From assembly GCA_910588855.1 (NCBI GenBank), contig CAJUSR010000020.1, positions 4,950 through 68,949 on the forward strand: a DNA stretch of 64,000 nt, read 5' to 3'. Positions 14,838 to 23,696 of the stretch are shown piece by piece. Source of the stretch: an uncultured Kineothrix sp. (GTDB lineage Bacteria; Bacillota; Clostridia; Lachnospirales; Lachnospiraceae). Within the stretch, counting starts at the first letter, position 1. Every line of letters starts with the position of its first letter. The notes below the pieces were generated by a model. It had not been told where the DNA came from. It saw only the letters and a program-made list of their open reading frames with translations, and did no database searches. The translations under genes and the position numbers were made by a program.

Positions 14838-15710
14838 TTATCTCATGCTTTGTTCTTCTAAGAACCTGATAAAACTTTCCACCCCGCCCCCTACTCTCTT
14901 AACCTGTACCGGCCGTTCCCCTTCCGTATCCGATACATCGTAAAAATCCCCGTCCTTCGTCTTCTCCGTAATCATAAAACTGTCGCTGCCGTATATCCCT
15001 TCCCCAAAGCCAATGTACTCATCCCCCCAAAATGCGCATTCCTTTTCCGTAATCCCATACTCTTTTTGGAAAAAACCACACAAAGCATCTACGTTATCGC
15101 TTTTACTGGAAATACCTACTTCCAGATATTTTGCGTCTGTCGTGGTTAGGATGGGCATTCCATGTTCCTTGCCAATCCTTTCCGCCAGATTTATCACCCC
15201 TTTTATTCCCCCTTTTATGCCATGCTGTTCCAGGAAAAACAACAGCCCTTCCCGTTCCCCCTCCTGCAAAAATAAGGCGTCTCCCCTGTGGTTCCCCACC
15301 ATCAAATCTATTTTACAATAATTGGGTCTGCTGAATACGATATCCGTAGGAATCCGGTATGTATGCAGCAGGTGTTTGTGGATTTCATAACAGATATCAT
15401 GGATTTTCAGAATATCCTCTTCCGTAGGTATTTTTTGCTCCATTAAAAAAGGAACGCCTTCTTTATCAAAACTATAGTTATGTGCCCCCCTTCCCAAACC
15501 CAAAAATAAGTTTTTCCTCTCTTCTATCCCAAAATACTCATGCAGCCTTCCGCCCGCGATATTTTCCATCGTTGTTCCGCTTATCACCGCCAGCTTCACT
15601 CCTTCCGCCAATAAGCGTTTCATCGGTTCTGCCACTTTATCCGCCGAAGCCTTGCGGGAGATAACTGCCGTTCCATCCCAGTCAAAAAAAATTGCCTTAT
15701 ACTTTTTCAC
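14838..15710 (-). CDS. HAD-superfamily hydrolase
   Basis: 290 residues, starting at a GTG with AAAGGAG 10 bases upstream. The catalytic HAD loop FFDWDGTAV (Asp at positions 10 and 12) is followed by motif II VISGTT and motif IV WGDEYIGFGEG. The sequence is longer than a beta-phosphoglucomutase (about 220) and lacks its cap pattern; it looks like a type-C2 capped phosphatase. The start overlaps the GH65 gene stop by 14 bases, so the two are translated together. It could dephosphorylate the sugar phosphate made by phosphorolysis or another intermediate; the substrate is not decided by sequence. Confidence 0.8.
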   Translation of the reverse strand: MKKYKAIFFDWDGTAVISRKASADKVAEPMKRLLAEGVKLAVISGTTMENIAGGRLHEYFGIEERKNLFLGLGRGAHNYSFDKEGVPFLMEQKIPTEEDILKIHDICYEIHKHLLHTYRIPTDIVFSRPNYCKIDLMVGNHRGDALFLQEGEREGLLFFLEQHGIKGGIKGVINLAERIGKEHGMPILTTTDAKYLEVGISSKSDNVDALCGFFQKEYGITEKECAFWGDEYIGFGEGIYGSDSFMITEKTKDGDFYDVSDTEGERPVQVKRVGGGVESFIRFLEEQSMR

Positions 15711-18138
15711 TGTAACTGTTCTCCTTTTCCGATAATATGATTTCCCTTCCCTCCAGCCAAAAATGCAATGCCTTTCCTTCTGTCAATGTAAAACGCCTTT
15801 CCTCATGGTTTAATTCTGCCAGCAAGGTTTTCCCCTGATAGCGGATTGTAAAAGAATATCCTTCCCATGCTTCCGGCACATAAGGTTTCAGTTCCAGTTT
15901 CCCACTGTTTACACGCAGCCCTGCAAAGCCATAGACAACTGCCAGCCATGTACCAGCCATATTCGCCGCATGGATGCCCGCATAAAAATTGTTATGGTCA
16001 TCATCCAAATCCATCCTTGCCGACTTGGAAAAATATTCGTATGCTTCGCCATAATAACCGATTTGACATGCCAATATCCCGAAAATACAAGTCGAAAGGG
16101 AAGAATGATGGAGCGTGACTTCCTGATAAAAGTCATAATTCCGTTTCAATTCCTCTGACGTAAACAAATTACTGTGGAGCAGCATCCCCAATATGGCATC
16201 CGCCTGTTTTGACATACGCTGGCGATAGACAAACAATGGATGATAATTTTCGTACAAAAGATGCCTTTTCTCCGGCGGTATCCGGGAATCATCCCACGGC
16301 TTGCGCATCATGAACCCGTCGTCCAGCGGATAAACTTTTCTTTTTTCGTCATAGGGAAAATACATATTTTCTACAATCCGTTCCCAGTAAGCGGTTTCCT
16401 CTTCCGTAATTCCAAGCCTTTCTACAAATTCGGAATAAACATCTTCTCCCATTTCCTGCAGCCGTTTCAAAGCTTTCAGCGCATCCCTTATATTTTCCCG
16501 CGCCATCAGGTTGGTATAAAAATTGTTATCCACAATGGCATTGTATTCATCCGGTCCCGTCACCGCACAGATACAATATTTGTTCCCCTTCGCTTCCGCA
16601 AAACACCCAACATCCGCCCAAACCCTGGCCGTCTCGCACAATACTTCCGCCGCACGCTCTTTAAAAAAAGCTTCATCCCCCGTTACATTAGTATAAAGGG
16701 AAAACGCATAAGCAATATCCGCATTGATGTGGTATTGGGCTGTTCCCAACGGAAAATACGTAGAAGCCTCTTCGCCGTTAATCGTCCGCCACGGGAACAA
16801 TGCCCCTTTCGGATGGCCTAGCACTCTCGCCCGTGCCCTGGCCTGTTCCAGCGTGGAATAACGGTATTCCAACAAAGCCTTGGCGATTGGGGGAGCGGTA
16901 TAGACAAATACCGGCAGGATATACATCTCTGTATCCCAAAAATAATGTCCCTCATATCCTTCCCCCGATAGCCCTTTTGCCCCCATTCCGGTTTTTCCGT
17001 CTCTTCCCGCCGCCTGCATAATATGGAACAAGTTAAAGCGTATCCCCTGGCAAAGCCGGTCATCCCCCTTTATCTTCACATCCCCATATTTCCAAAAAGT
17101 GCGGAAGGCTTCCTTCTGTTCCGCTTTCAACCTGTCATATCCTATTTCCCTGCACCGCCTGCACTCCTGCACCGCCGCATCATACAACGGACCATCCACA
17201 TCTTGGGAAGAAAAATATACGATATACGTGTCAAAAATCAACTCCTTTCCTGCTTTTGCAGAAAACTCCCTCTCCGCCTTCGCATAACATCCACCTGTTT
17301 CCACCCGGCACTCCACAGGCTCCGCCATCCCTTCCTCTTCCGTGCCGGTCACGTAGTCTTTCCATCTGGCCTCCCCGGCCACCCCGCAACCAATCCTGAG
17401 ACCGCTTTTCTTTGTCCGCCCCTCATAGTAAAGCAGTTCTTCCGAAGCCTCACACTTTTCTGTTTCCAGCCTTTTTCCAAAAGGCCCATAATCCACCAAT
17501 GGGTTTGTTTTCCTCGTATGATTTTCCACATCCCCATCCAGGTATGACTGAACCTTTATTTTCCTTGCCCTGCATTCCTCTATTGCCTTTTTTGCTTTTG
17601 CTTCGCACTCCTTTGGCTCCTCTCCATCCAAAAGACGGATTCTAACCCTCTGTGCCATCACGTTTTTATAAGTCATAGATACCAGACGCTCAAAAACAAA
17701 TTCCGCCGCCTTCCCCATTGGAGATACCCATTCCACTTCCCTTCTGACAAACCCCTCTTTCATAAAAAGAGTCCTTTGATACCTCTTTATCTTCCCCTTT
17801 CTTAAATCAAACATTTCTCCGTCCAAATAAATCCTGATCCGCTTCCCGTTTGGAAGGTTCAGCAAAGACTGGCTCCTTTCCGGGAACCCATAATTCCACT
17901 CCCCATACCGTATATCTTCGCTTTCATAAAATCCGTTCACATAATTCCCTTCCAGCCCTTCCTCTATGGAAAAACCGTACCCTTCTTCCAAGGTTCCCCT
18001 CGTACCGATATAGCCATTGGACAAAGCAAATGTGGTTTCATTCCGGTAATTGTTCCCCCTCTCAAATGACATCTCCGTCACATTCCAGGCCTCTACCGGA
18101 TAAATCTGCTTATGTATCCGTTCCTTATCTTTCTTCAT
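15697..18138 (-). CDS. GH65 family disaccharide phosphorylase
   Basis: 813 residues, usual for inverting alpha-glucoside phosphorylases (maltose, trehalose, kojibiose and nigerose types). Seen are GHYFWDTEMYILP, the catalytic-acid motif GPDEY (Glu531), KQADAILGMLL with the phosphate-site region after it, and HHSSLSTCIFG. These enzymes split an alpha-linked disaccharide with phosphate into glucose and beta-glucose 1-phosphate. The exact linkage cannot be read from the sequence. It lies downstream of the MalE/F/G-type importer on the same strand, which would supply the disaccharide, and overlaps the HAD gene. Confidence 0.88.
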   Translation of the reverse strand: MKKDKERIHKQIYPVEAWNVTEMSFERGNNYRNETTFALSNGYIGTRGTLEEGYGFSIEEGLEGNYVNGFYESEDIRYGEWNYGFPERSQSLLNLPNGKRIRIYLDGEMFDLRKGKIKRYQRTLFMKEGFVRREVEWVSPMGKAAEFVFERLVSMTYKNVMAQRVRIRLLDGEEPKECEAKAKKAIEECRARKIKVQSYLDGDVENHTRKTNPLVDYGPFGKRLETEKCEASEELLYYEGRTKKSGLRIGCGVAGEARWKDYVTGTEEEGMAEPVECRVETGGCYAKAEREFSAKAGKELIFDTYIVYFSSQDVDGPLYDAAVQECRRCREIGYDRLKAEQKEAFRTFWKYGDVKIKGDDRLCQGIRFNLFHIMQAAGRDGKTGMGAKGLSGEGYEGHYFWDTEMYILPVFVYTAPPIAKALLEYRYSTLEQARARARVLGHPKGALFPWRTINGEEASTYFPLGTAQYHINADIAYAFSLYTNVTGDEAFFKERAAEVLCETARVWADVGCFAEAKGNKYCICAVTGPDEYNAIVDNNFYTNLMARENIRDALKALKRLQEMGEDVYSEFVERLGITEEETAYWERIVENMYFPYDEKRKVYPLDDGFMMRKPWDDSRIPPEKRHLLYENYHPLFVYRQRMSKQADAILGMLLHSNLFTSEELKRNYDFYQEVTLHHSSLSTCIFGILACQIGYYGEAYEYFSKSARMDLDDDHNNFYAGIHAANMAGTWLAVVYGFAGLRVNSGKLELKPYVPEAWEGYSFTIRYQGKTLLAELNHEERRFTLTEGKALHFWLEGREIILSEKENSYSEKV

Positions 18139-18217
18139 ATCTCTTTCATCGCCTTTCTGCCATCCGCCGCCCTTATCCCGTCATTGCTTTCCCTATACCG
18201 CATCCGCTTCCGGTGCC

Positions 18218-19060
18218 CTATCCTTTGACTGCCCCTGCCGTTAGACTCTCCATCACCTGTCTCTGCAAAAGAATAAACACTAAAATAGTCGGCAGCACCG
18301 TCATCACTACCGCCGCAAATAACGCGGAATAATTGTTGGCAAATGTACCCATATAATAATTCAGGGCAATCGGAACCGTCCTCGCCCGGTTCCCGCTGGT
18401 CAGCATTAAAGCAAAGTAAAATTCATTCCACGTATTGATAAACTGCAGCAAAGCAATCGTCACCAACCCCGGTTTTGCCAGCGGCAGGATAATATGCCAA
18501 AATGTCTGCAAAAAAGTAGCCCCGTCAATATATGCCGACTCCTCCAAAGCCATAGAAATGGTCTTATAATAACTTGTCATGACAAAAAAAGACATTGGAA
18601 TCCCCATCGCCGAATACACTATCACCATCCCTAACTTCGTATCAAAAATCCCCAGTTTCTGGAAAATCGCAAACAAGGGCTGCGAAATCGCCTGTGCCGG
18701 AAGCATCAAAGAAGCAGAAATCAATAACACAATTATTGTTTTCAATTTAAAATCAAATCTGGAAATAATATAAGAACACATTGCTACCAACGCTACTGTC
18801 ACTAAAACGCTGCACCCCACAATCACCACACTATTCAAAAAATATCGGGCAATGGGCGCATACCGGAACGCCGCTTCATAATTGTCCAGCCTAAAGCCGG
18901 ACGGCCATGAAAGCGCCGAGGAATTGATTTCCGCATATGTTTTAAAAGAACTGATAAATGCCCATGCAATTGGTCCCACGGATACCAACACGAAAACCAC
19001 CATAAACAAATACTTGGCAATTTTCGCCGCAACTATCACAGCTCTGGATATCTCTTTCAT
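18218..19060 (-). CDS. Carbohydrate ABC transporter permease, MalG type
   Basis: 280 residues, six predicted membrane helices, with the cytoplasmic EAA loop EESAYIDGATFLQTFWHIILPL that docks the ATPase. GAGGTGAAAG precedes the ATG. A perfect 10-bp inverted repeat (19074-19083 / 19123-19132) lies just before this ribosome binding site. It pairs with the MalF-type permease gene upstream. Confidence 0.93.
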   Translation of the reverse strand: MKEISRAVIVAAKIAKYLFMVVFVLVSVGPIAWAFISSFKTYAEINSSALSWPSGFRLDNYEAAFRYAPIARYFLNSVVIVGCSVLVTVALVAMCSYIISRFDFKLKTIIVLLISASLMLPAQAISQPLFAIFQKLGIFDTKLGMVIVYSAMGIPMSFFVMTSYYKTISMALEESAYIDGATFLQTFWHIILPLAKPGLVTIALLQFINTWNEFYFALMLTSGNRARTVPIALNYYMGTFANNYSALFAAVVMTVLPTILVFILLQRQVMESLTAGAVKG

Positions 19061-19073
19061 CTTTCACCTCATT

Positions 19074-19132
19074 TCTGCGTGGCTTTATTATCCAAAACCA
19101 ATTTGTTTTCAAGTTTGCGGATGCCACGCAGA
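19074..19132 (-). promoter_or_regulatory. Intercistronic stem-loop before the MalG-type gene
   Basis: TCTGCGTGGC (19074-19083) pairs perfectly with 19123-19132 across a 39-base AT-rich loop. On the transcript the stem ends 3 bases before the GAGGTG ribosome binding site. There is no U-run, so it is more likely a processing or translation-control element than a terminator. Confidence 0.6.
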
Positions 19133-19233
19133 CACAAACTGAACTTGTAACTATTTCCCTTTTCACCTATCAGCATAAATACGCATTCCGAAATCCCCGG
19201 AGCAGTACAATAACCTGCTTCTCTATGTTCCGT

Positions 19234-20112
19234 CTATGCTTCTCTTTTCTCCATAAAAATATGTTGAATCAGCAGCACCAAAAGCAATCCTATACTAATC
19301 TGCACGACCCCCACCGCATTTGCCTTGCCGTAATTATTTTCCAATGTGGCGGCCTTATACAGATAAATCGGCAGATTCAGTGTGGAGTTCCCCGGCCCGC
19401 CTTTCGTCGTCATATAAATAATATCGAACTGGGAAACCATTGCCACCGAAGCCAGCGTCACACACGTACCAAAGATATTTTTCATTAAAGGCAAAGTAAT
19501 ATAGCGGTCGAGCTGCCACGGCTTCGCCCCATCCACTCTGGCTGCCTCATAGATTTCTTTATCCACAGCCCCCATTTCAGCCAGGAAAATAATCGTATTA
19601 AAACCGGAATAAAAAATCCATGTAGCCGTCACCGTCCAAAATGCATATCGGGAATTTCCGAACAGGTTCGGAACCTGATTTACCTCTATCCCAATTGCCT
19701 CCAAAAAAGGCTTTACAACACCGAAAGATGGATTTAACAACAGCGTAAACATAACCCCCGTTGCCGCCGTCGGCACGATATTCGGAACCATATATGCTGT
19801 ACGGACAAATTTCCACCCCACCGGCCTCCTGCGCAGTACCAATGCCATCGCCAGCCCCAACCCCACATGAAAAGTGGATTGCAGCACAACCCAAACTAAA
19901 GTATTCCGAATCGATACTATAAAATCTTTATCCGAAAAAATAGTCACAAAGTTCTTTATCCCTTGAAACGCAGGCGCCGAAAACGTCGTATAATTACAAA
20001 GCGACGTATACAAAACAGTAACGATAGGCGCTGCATAAACAAGGGCAAACAATATCATACATGGAATCGTAAATGTAGCAATCCATAGCCCTTTATTTTT
20101 TGTTTTCATCAT
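19234..20112 (-). CDS. Carbohydrate ABC transporter permease, MalF type
   Basis: About 292 residues. I start it at the ATG-ATG pair (MMKTKNKGLW) rather than at an upstream TTG, since TAGGTACGGG directly precedes it. It has an N-terminal helix, a six-helix core and the EAA loop EIYEAARVDGAKPWQLDRYITLPLM. It forms the inner-membrane channel with the MalG-type protein. No ATPase gene lies in this operon. Confidence 0.92.
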   Translation of the reverse strand: MMKTKNKGLWIATFTIPCMILFALVYAAPIVTVLYTSLCNYTTFSAPAFQGIKNFVTIFSDKDFIVSIRNTLVWVVLQSTFHVGLGLAMALVLRRRPVGWKFVRTAYMVPNIVPTAATGVMFTLLLNPSFGVVKPFLEAIGIEVNQVPNLFGNSRYAFWTVTATWIFYSGFNTIIFLAEMGAVDKEIYEAARVDGAKPWQLDRYITLPLMKNIFGTCVTLASVAMVSQFDIIYMTTKGGPGNSTLNLPIYLYKAATLENNYGKANAVGVVQISIGLLLVLLIQHIFMEKREA

Positions 20113-20170
20113 CCCGTACCTATATTCCAAAATTCAAACATCTAAGATTGAAAGTTCTGATTTTCCATCT

Positions 20171-21556
20171 TTATTCTTGGTTTTTTGCCGCCGATTCCGT
20201 CAATTTCTCACAAAACTCTTTTGCCGTAATATTGCCGTATGCTAATTCAGGAAGCTCCGTAGAGAAAGTATCTATTGTATTCTGGTACCAATATGCCTGA
20301 TTCTGCCCGTAAGTCATTTTTGCATGATTCTGGATTTCCAATACTTCCGCCATCAAAGGGTCGCTTTCCGTCAAATCCGCAGGAATCTCCAAATCGTTGG
20401 ATACCGGTTGCAGACCTGTCATTTCCAACGCCTTAATCTGGTTTTCCGGCCTTGTTTCAAATTTCAGGAAGTCTACGGCTGCCTTTATTTTTTCTTCCTC
20501 TTTTGCCCCTACCATATCGCCAGGCGTTGGAACCATTTCCATTCCGGCGCAAGGCATCAGCATAATGCCCACTTTATCGTAAAACCCTTCCGGTGCCTTC
20601 TCCGCCTCCGAAAAATCAGGAATCATCCACGGCCCGTTCGGAAACATTGCCACTTCCCCATTAAAGAAATGGGTTGCCATAGGGTCATATTTCCCTCCTA
20701 CCGCGTCGCTCGTCGTATACTCCCGGAACATTAACGCAATTTTTTCTGCTGCCGCTTCCACTTCCGGTGTATTGAAATCCATAGGATACATACTGTTCAT
20801 CCATTCGTTCCCAGCCTGCCCATTTGTTCCGATTAACGCACTCATCCAAAGGTTGGTCAGCCATCCCGAATCCGCGCTGTCCATACCAACAGGTGTAATG
20901 CCGGCCGCTTTCAACTGCTCACACGCCTCAAAAAATTCATCCCAGCTTCCATATGCCACTTCCGGCGCCGTCAGCCCTGCCTGCTCAAACAACTCTTTAT
21001 TATAATAAATATAAGAAATCTCCTTGGAAACCGGTACACCGTATATCTTGCCGTCTACCGTATTGAATTCTAAGGAAGTATCGTCAAATAACGCCTTCCA
21101 TTCCGGATCCGCATCGAAATAAGGAGTTAAATCCGCTACTTTTCCGGATTTTGCCGCCATCTCCGTAATGTTATTGCCTCCGTTAAAAACGATATCCGGC
21201 AAATCCCCACTGGAAATCAACAGCTTGATTTTCTGATTATAAGCATCTGTGGTGGGAATCTCTTCAAAATTAAATTCCACGTTTTTCCCTTCTTCCGTCT
21301 TTTGAAATTCCTCAAACAGATAAGCGTAATATTCTGCCGCATAGTCCGTTCCCACATGATAATTAATCACATTCAGCACAACCTTCTCGCCGCTTTCGGC
21401 TGTTTCCGTACTTGCGGCTTCTTCATTGCTTCCGGCTTTCGCCCCTGTTTCCGCTTTTCCGCCTGCATCTCCTCCGTTCCCACAAGCCGCCGTTCCCAAT
21501 ACCATAGCAAAAGCTATTGCCGATGCCAAAATCCGTCTTACCATTTTTCTTTTCAT
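20171..21556 (-). CDS. Sugar-binding lipoprotein of the ABC importer
   Basis: About 461 residues from the ATG of MKRKMVRRILASAIAFAM; 24 codons upstream have no ribosome binding site of their own. The signal peptide ends in a lipobox, LGTAAC. The mature chain has the cluster-B (MalE-like) pattern, for example IKLLISSGDLPDIVFNGG and GPWMIPDF. It is the first gene of a minus-strand operon with MalF and MalG and faces a sensor kinase gene on the other strand. Confidence 0.93.
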   Translation of the reverse strand: MKRKMVRRILASAIAFAMVLGTAACGNGGDAGGKAETGAKAGSNEEAASTETAESGEKVVLNVINYHVGTDYAAEYYAYLFEEFQKTEEGKNVEFNFEEIPTTDAYNQKIKLLISSGDLPDIVFNGGNNITEMAAKSGKVADLTPYFDADPEWKALFDDTSLEFNTVDGKIYGVPVSKEISYIYYNKELFEQAGLTAPEVAYGSWDEFFEACEQLKAAGITPVGMDSADSGWLTNLWMSALIGTNGQAGNEWMNSMYPMDFNTPEVEAAAEKIALMFREYTTSDAVGGKYDPMATHFFNGEVAMFPNGPWMIPDFSEAEKAPEGFYDKVGIMLMPCAGMEMVPTPGDMVGAKEEEKIKAAVDFLKFETRPENQIKALEMTGLQPVSNDLEIPADLTESDPLMAEVLEIQNHAKMTYGQNQAYWYQNTIDTFSTELPELAYGNITAKEFCEKLTESAAKNQE

Positions 21557-21914
21557 ATAAATAACCATTCCCTTTCCGTAACCTGCACATTTTTTAATAT
21601 TCCATACCGCACAGGCACAAATTTCCATACCTCTTCTGCCGGGTTCCCCCCACAGCTTTGTTGTCGCTTACTAAATCTATTATATTTTTTTCCTCCTGAT
21701 TTTTTAATTCATTTCCATGCCCTCTTCTTATACAATTTCCCCCTGTCTTCGCCATCGGCGCCCTTATTTTGCCCTATCTTCCCAGCGGCTTGTAATATTT
21801 TGTCCAAAACTTTGAAAATTTCCGCATTCTTAGAAAATACGTTGAAGGGGTTTTTCTATTATGCCATAATAAAACATACCTGCAAACAAATCTGCACTTA
21901 AAGGAGATTTTTGT
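21557..21914. promoter_or_regulatory. Divergent control region of the alpha-glucoside importer and its two-component system
   Basis: Toward the kinase gene there is TTGAAG (21842-21847), 17 bases, CATAAT (21865-21870) and then AAAGGAG before the ATG. Toward the binding-protein gene a TATAAT lies near 21681-21686 (minus strand) without a good -35, as expected of a promoter that needs an activator. I did not find a clear direct repeat for the response regulator. Confidence 0.45.
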
Positions 21915-23696
21915 ATGAAAGCAACACCATTGCGGATTTTTACCCGGGAAAAGCACTCTCTGCGTTCTTTTATAACGCTCGCTATCTCAATCACCGTAAC
22001 CGTTATTTTACTTTGTTCCACTTTCTTCTATTATTATAAAACTTCCCTTCTGCTGCGCGGCAATCTGGAGCAATCGATTACCGGGCAGCTTAATCAGGTA
22101 AACCAGAATATTATGGAACAGATTGATACCATAGATTCCACCATTCCCCTGTTCCTTTCCAATACCATGCTTTTAAACGCCCTGGAAACATCCTCTTTCC
22201 CTTCTTCCGGACGCAACAGCCGTTTCCAGTTGGAAAAGCAGATGTCCGATATTTATTACAGCGCTCCCCTTTCCGGGCGGAACTTTACCGATGCCATATA
22301 TATCGTATGCGACAGCGGAACAATCCTCACGTCCTATACATCCGGCTATGCCAGCGCCCCTTTATATCAGGGCTGCGAACTTTTAGAAAGCATTGACCCG
22401 ACAGATACCGGGCTTCTTTGCCGTACGCTTGACTCGGAAAAGAACGCTATTTATTTTGCCCGCAACCTTTTTAACGGCAATACCGGAAACCATATGGGAT
22501 TATTTATCATCCATATCAATCTGGATAAATGGGTTCAATACTGCGCCAAAGGCTTGGACCCTTACTGGTTTATCTGTCTCTATAATCAGCAAATAAGCGC
22601 ATTTTCCGGACAGAATATGGCAGAAAAAGATTTTGGCCTGAAGGGAGGAACCAATCCTGACAAAGACTCCGTTTCTTTTCAGGAATTATCCTTAGACGGG
22701 CGCACTTACTTTACCGCCTCACGCAGCCTGAATGAATTTGACCTGGTTTCAGTTGTTGCCGCTCCCAAAGATTTGCTGTTGGAAGATTTGGACGACACGA
22801 TGAAATCTTACCTTTTGCTTTTAGCCCTCACCGTTTTAGCCGCTTTATCCATTTCCCTTATTATCAGCCGGGCTATCACCCGCCCCATCGACAAAATGAT
22901 ATACTACATCGACCGCATTTCCACAGGGGAAGTAAAATCCCTCCCCCCCATGCAGATGTATCATGAATTTGATGTCTGGGCACAATCTTTTAATCAAATG
23001 CTCAAACAATTGGACATATACTACAACGACAATTTCCAAAAGCAGCTCCTTTTAAAAAATGCGGAAATACGTGCGCTGCAAAGCCAAATCAATCCCCATT
23101 TCCTCTTCAATGTACTAAATACCATCGCCTGGAAAGCCCAAATAAGCGACAACGAGGAAATCTATCAAATGGTCATATCTTTGGGGGAGCTGCTGAAAAT
23201 GAACACACTCTCTAAAGAAAGGGATTTTATAACATTGGATAAAGAGATGGAATATGTCAAATTCTATATGTATCTCCAACAGATGCGTTTTGAAGACAAA
23301 ATTACATGCCATATACAAATCCCCGACCACTTGATGAAATGTCTGATTCCCTGTTTTTGCATACAGCCTTTGGTGGAAAATGCCCTGACTCATGGCCTTG
23401 AGCCGAAAAGAGGAAAAGGCCGCTTAATTATCCAAGTGATTGAAACGGACCGGCACGAAATGGAAATCTCTATCATAGATAACGGTATTGGATTCGCCCA
23501 GATTCCCGATATATCGAAAATCACATCTTCGGAAAAGGATTCCCACACCCATATCGGCCTGCGGAACCTGAACAAAAGGCTGGAACTGCTTTTTGGCAGC
23601 GCATCCCGCCTGAATATAGAAAGCGAACCCAATATATGTACCTCCGTCTCCATGCGTATTCCTATCAGAAAGGAGGAGAAATCCGTTGATTTTTAA
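21915..23696 (+). CDS. Sensor histidine kinase, YesM/LytS type
   Basis: 593 residues. One membrane helix near 15-37, an extracellular sensor of about 260 residues, a second helix near 298-318, a HAMP linker (SRAITRPIDKM), then the His_kinase domain with the phospho-acceptor His395 in SQINPHFLFNVL, and an ATPase domain with PLVENALTHGLE and DNGIGF. It overlaps the response regulator gene by 11 bases. It faces the sugar-importer operon, so it probably senses an extracellular glycan or sugar, perhaps through the binding protein. Confidence 0.93.
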   Translation: MKATPLRIFTREKHSLRSFITLAISITVTVILLCSTFFYYYKTSLLLRGNLEQSITGQLNQVNQNIMEQIDTIDSTIPLFLSNTMLLNALETSSFPSSGRNSRFQLEKQMSDIYYSAPLSGRNFTDAIYIVCDSGTILTSYTSGYASAPLYQGCELLESIDPTDTGLLCRTLDSEKNAIYFARNLFNGNTGNHMGLFIIHINLDKWVQYCAKGLDPYWFICLYNQQISAFSGQNMAEKDFGLKGGTNPDKDSVSFQELSLDGRTYFTASRSLNEFDLVSVVAAPKDLLLEDLDDTMKSYLLLLALTVLAALSISLIISRAITRPIDKMIYYIDRISTGEVKSLPPMQMYHEFDVWAQSFNQMLKQLDIYYNDNFQKQLLLKNAEIRALQSQINPHFLFNVLNTIAWKAQISDNEEIYQMVISLGELLKMNTLSKERDFITLDKEMEYVKFYMYLQQMRFEDKITCHIQIPDHLMKCLIPCFCIQPLVENALTHGLEPKRGKGRLIIQVIETDRHEMEISIIDNGIGFAQIPDISKITSSEKDSHTHIGLRNLNKRLELLFGSASRLNIESEPNICTSVSMRIPIRKEEKSVDF

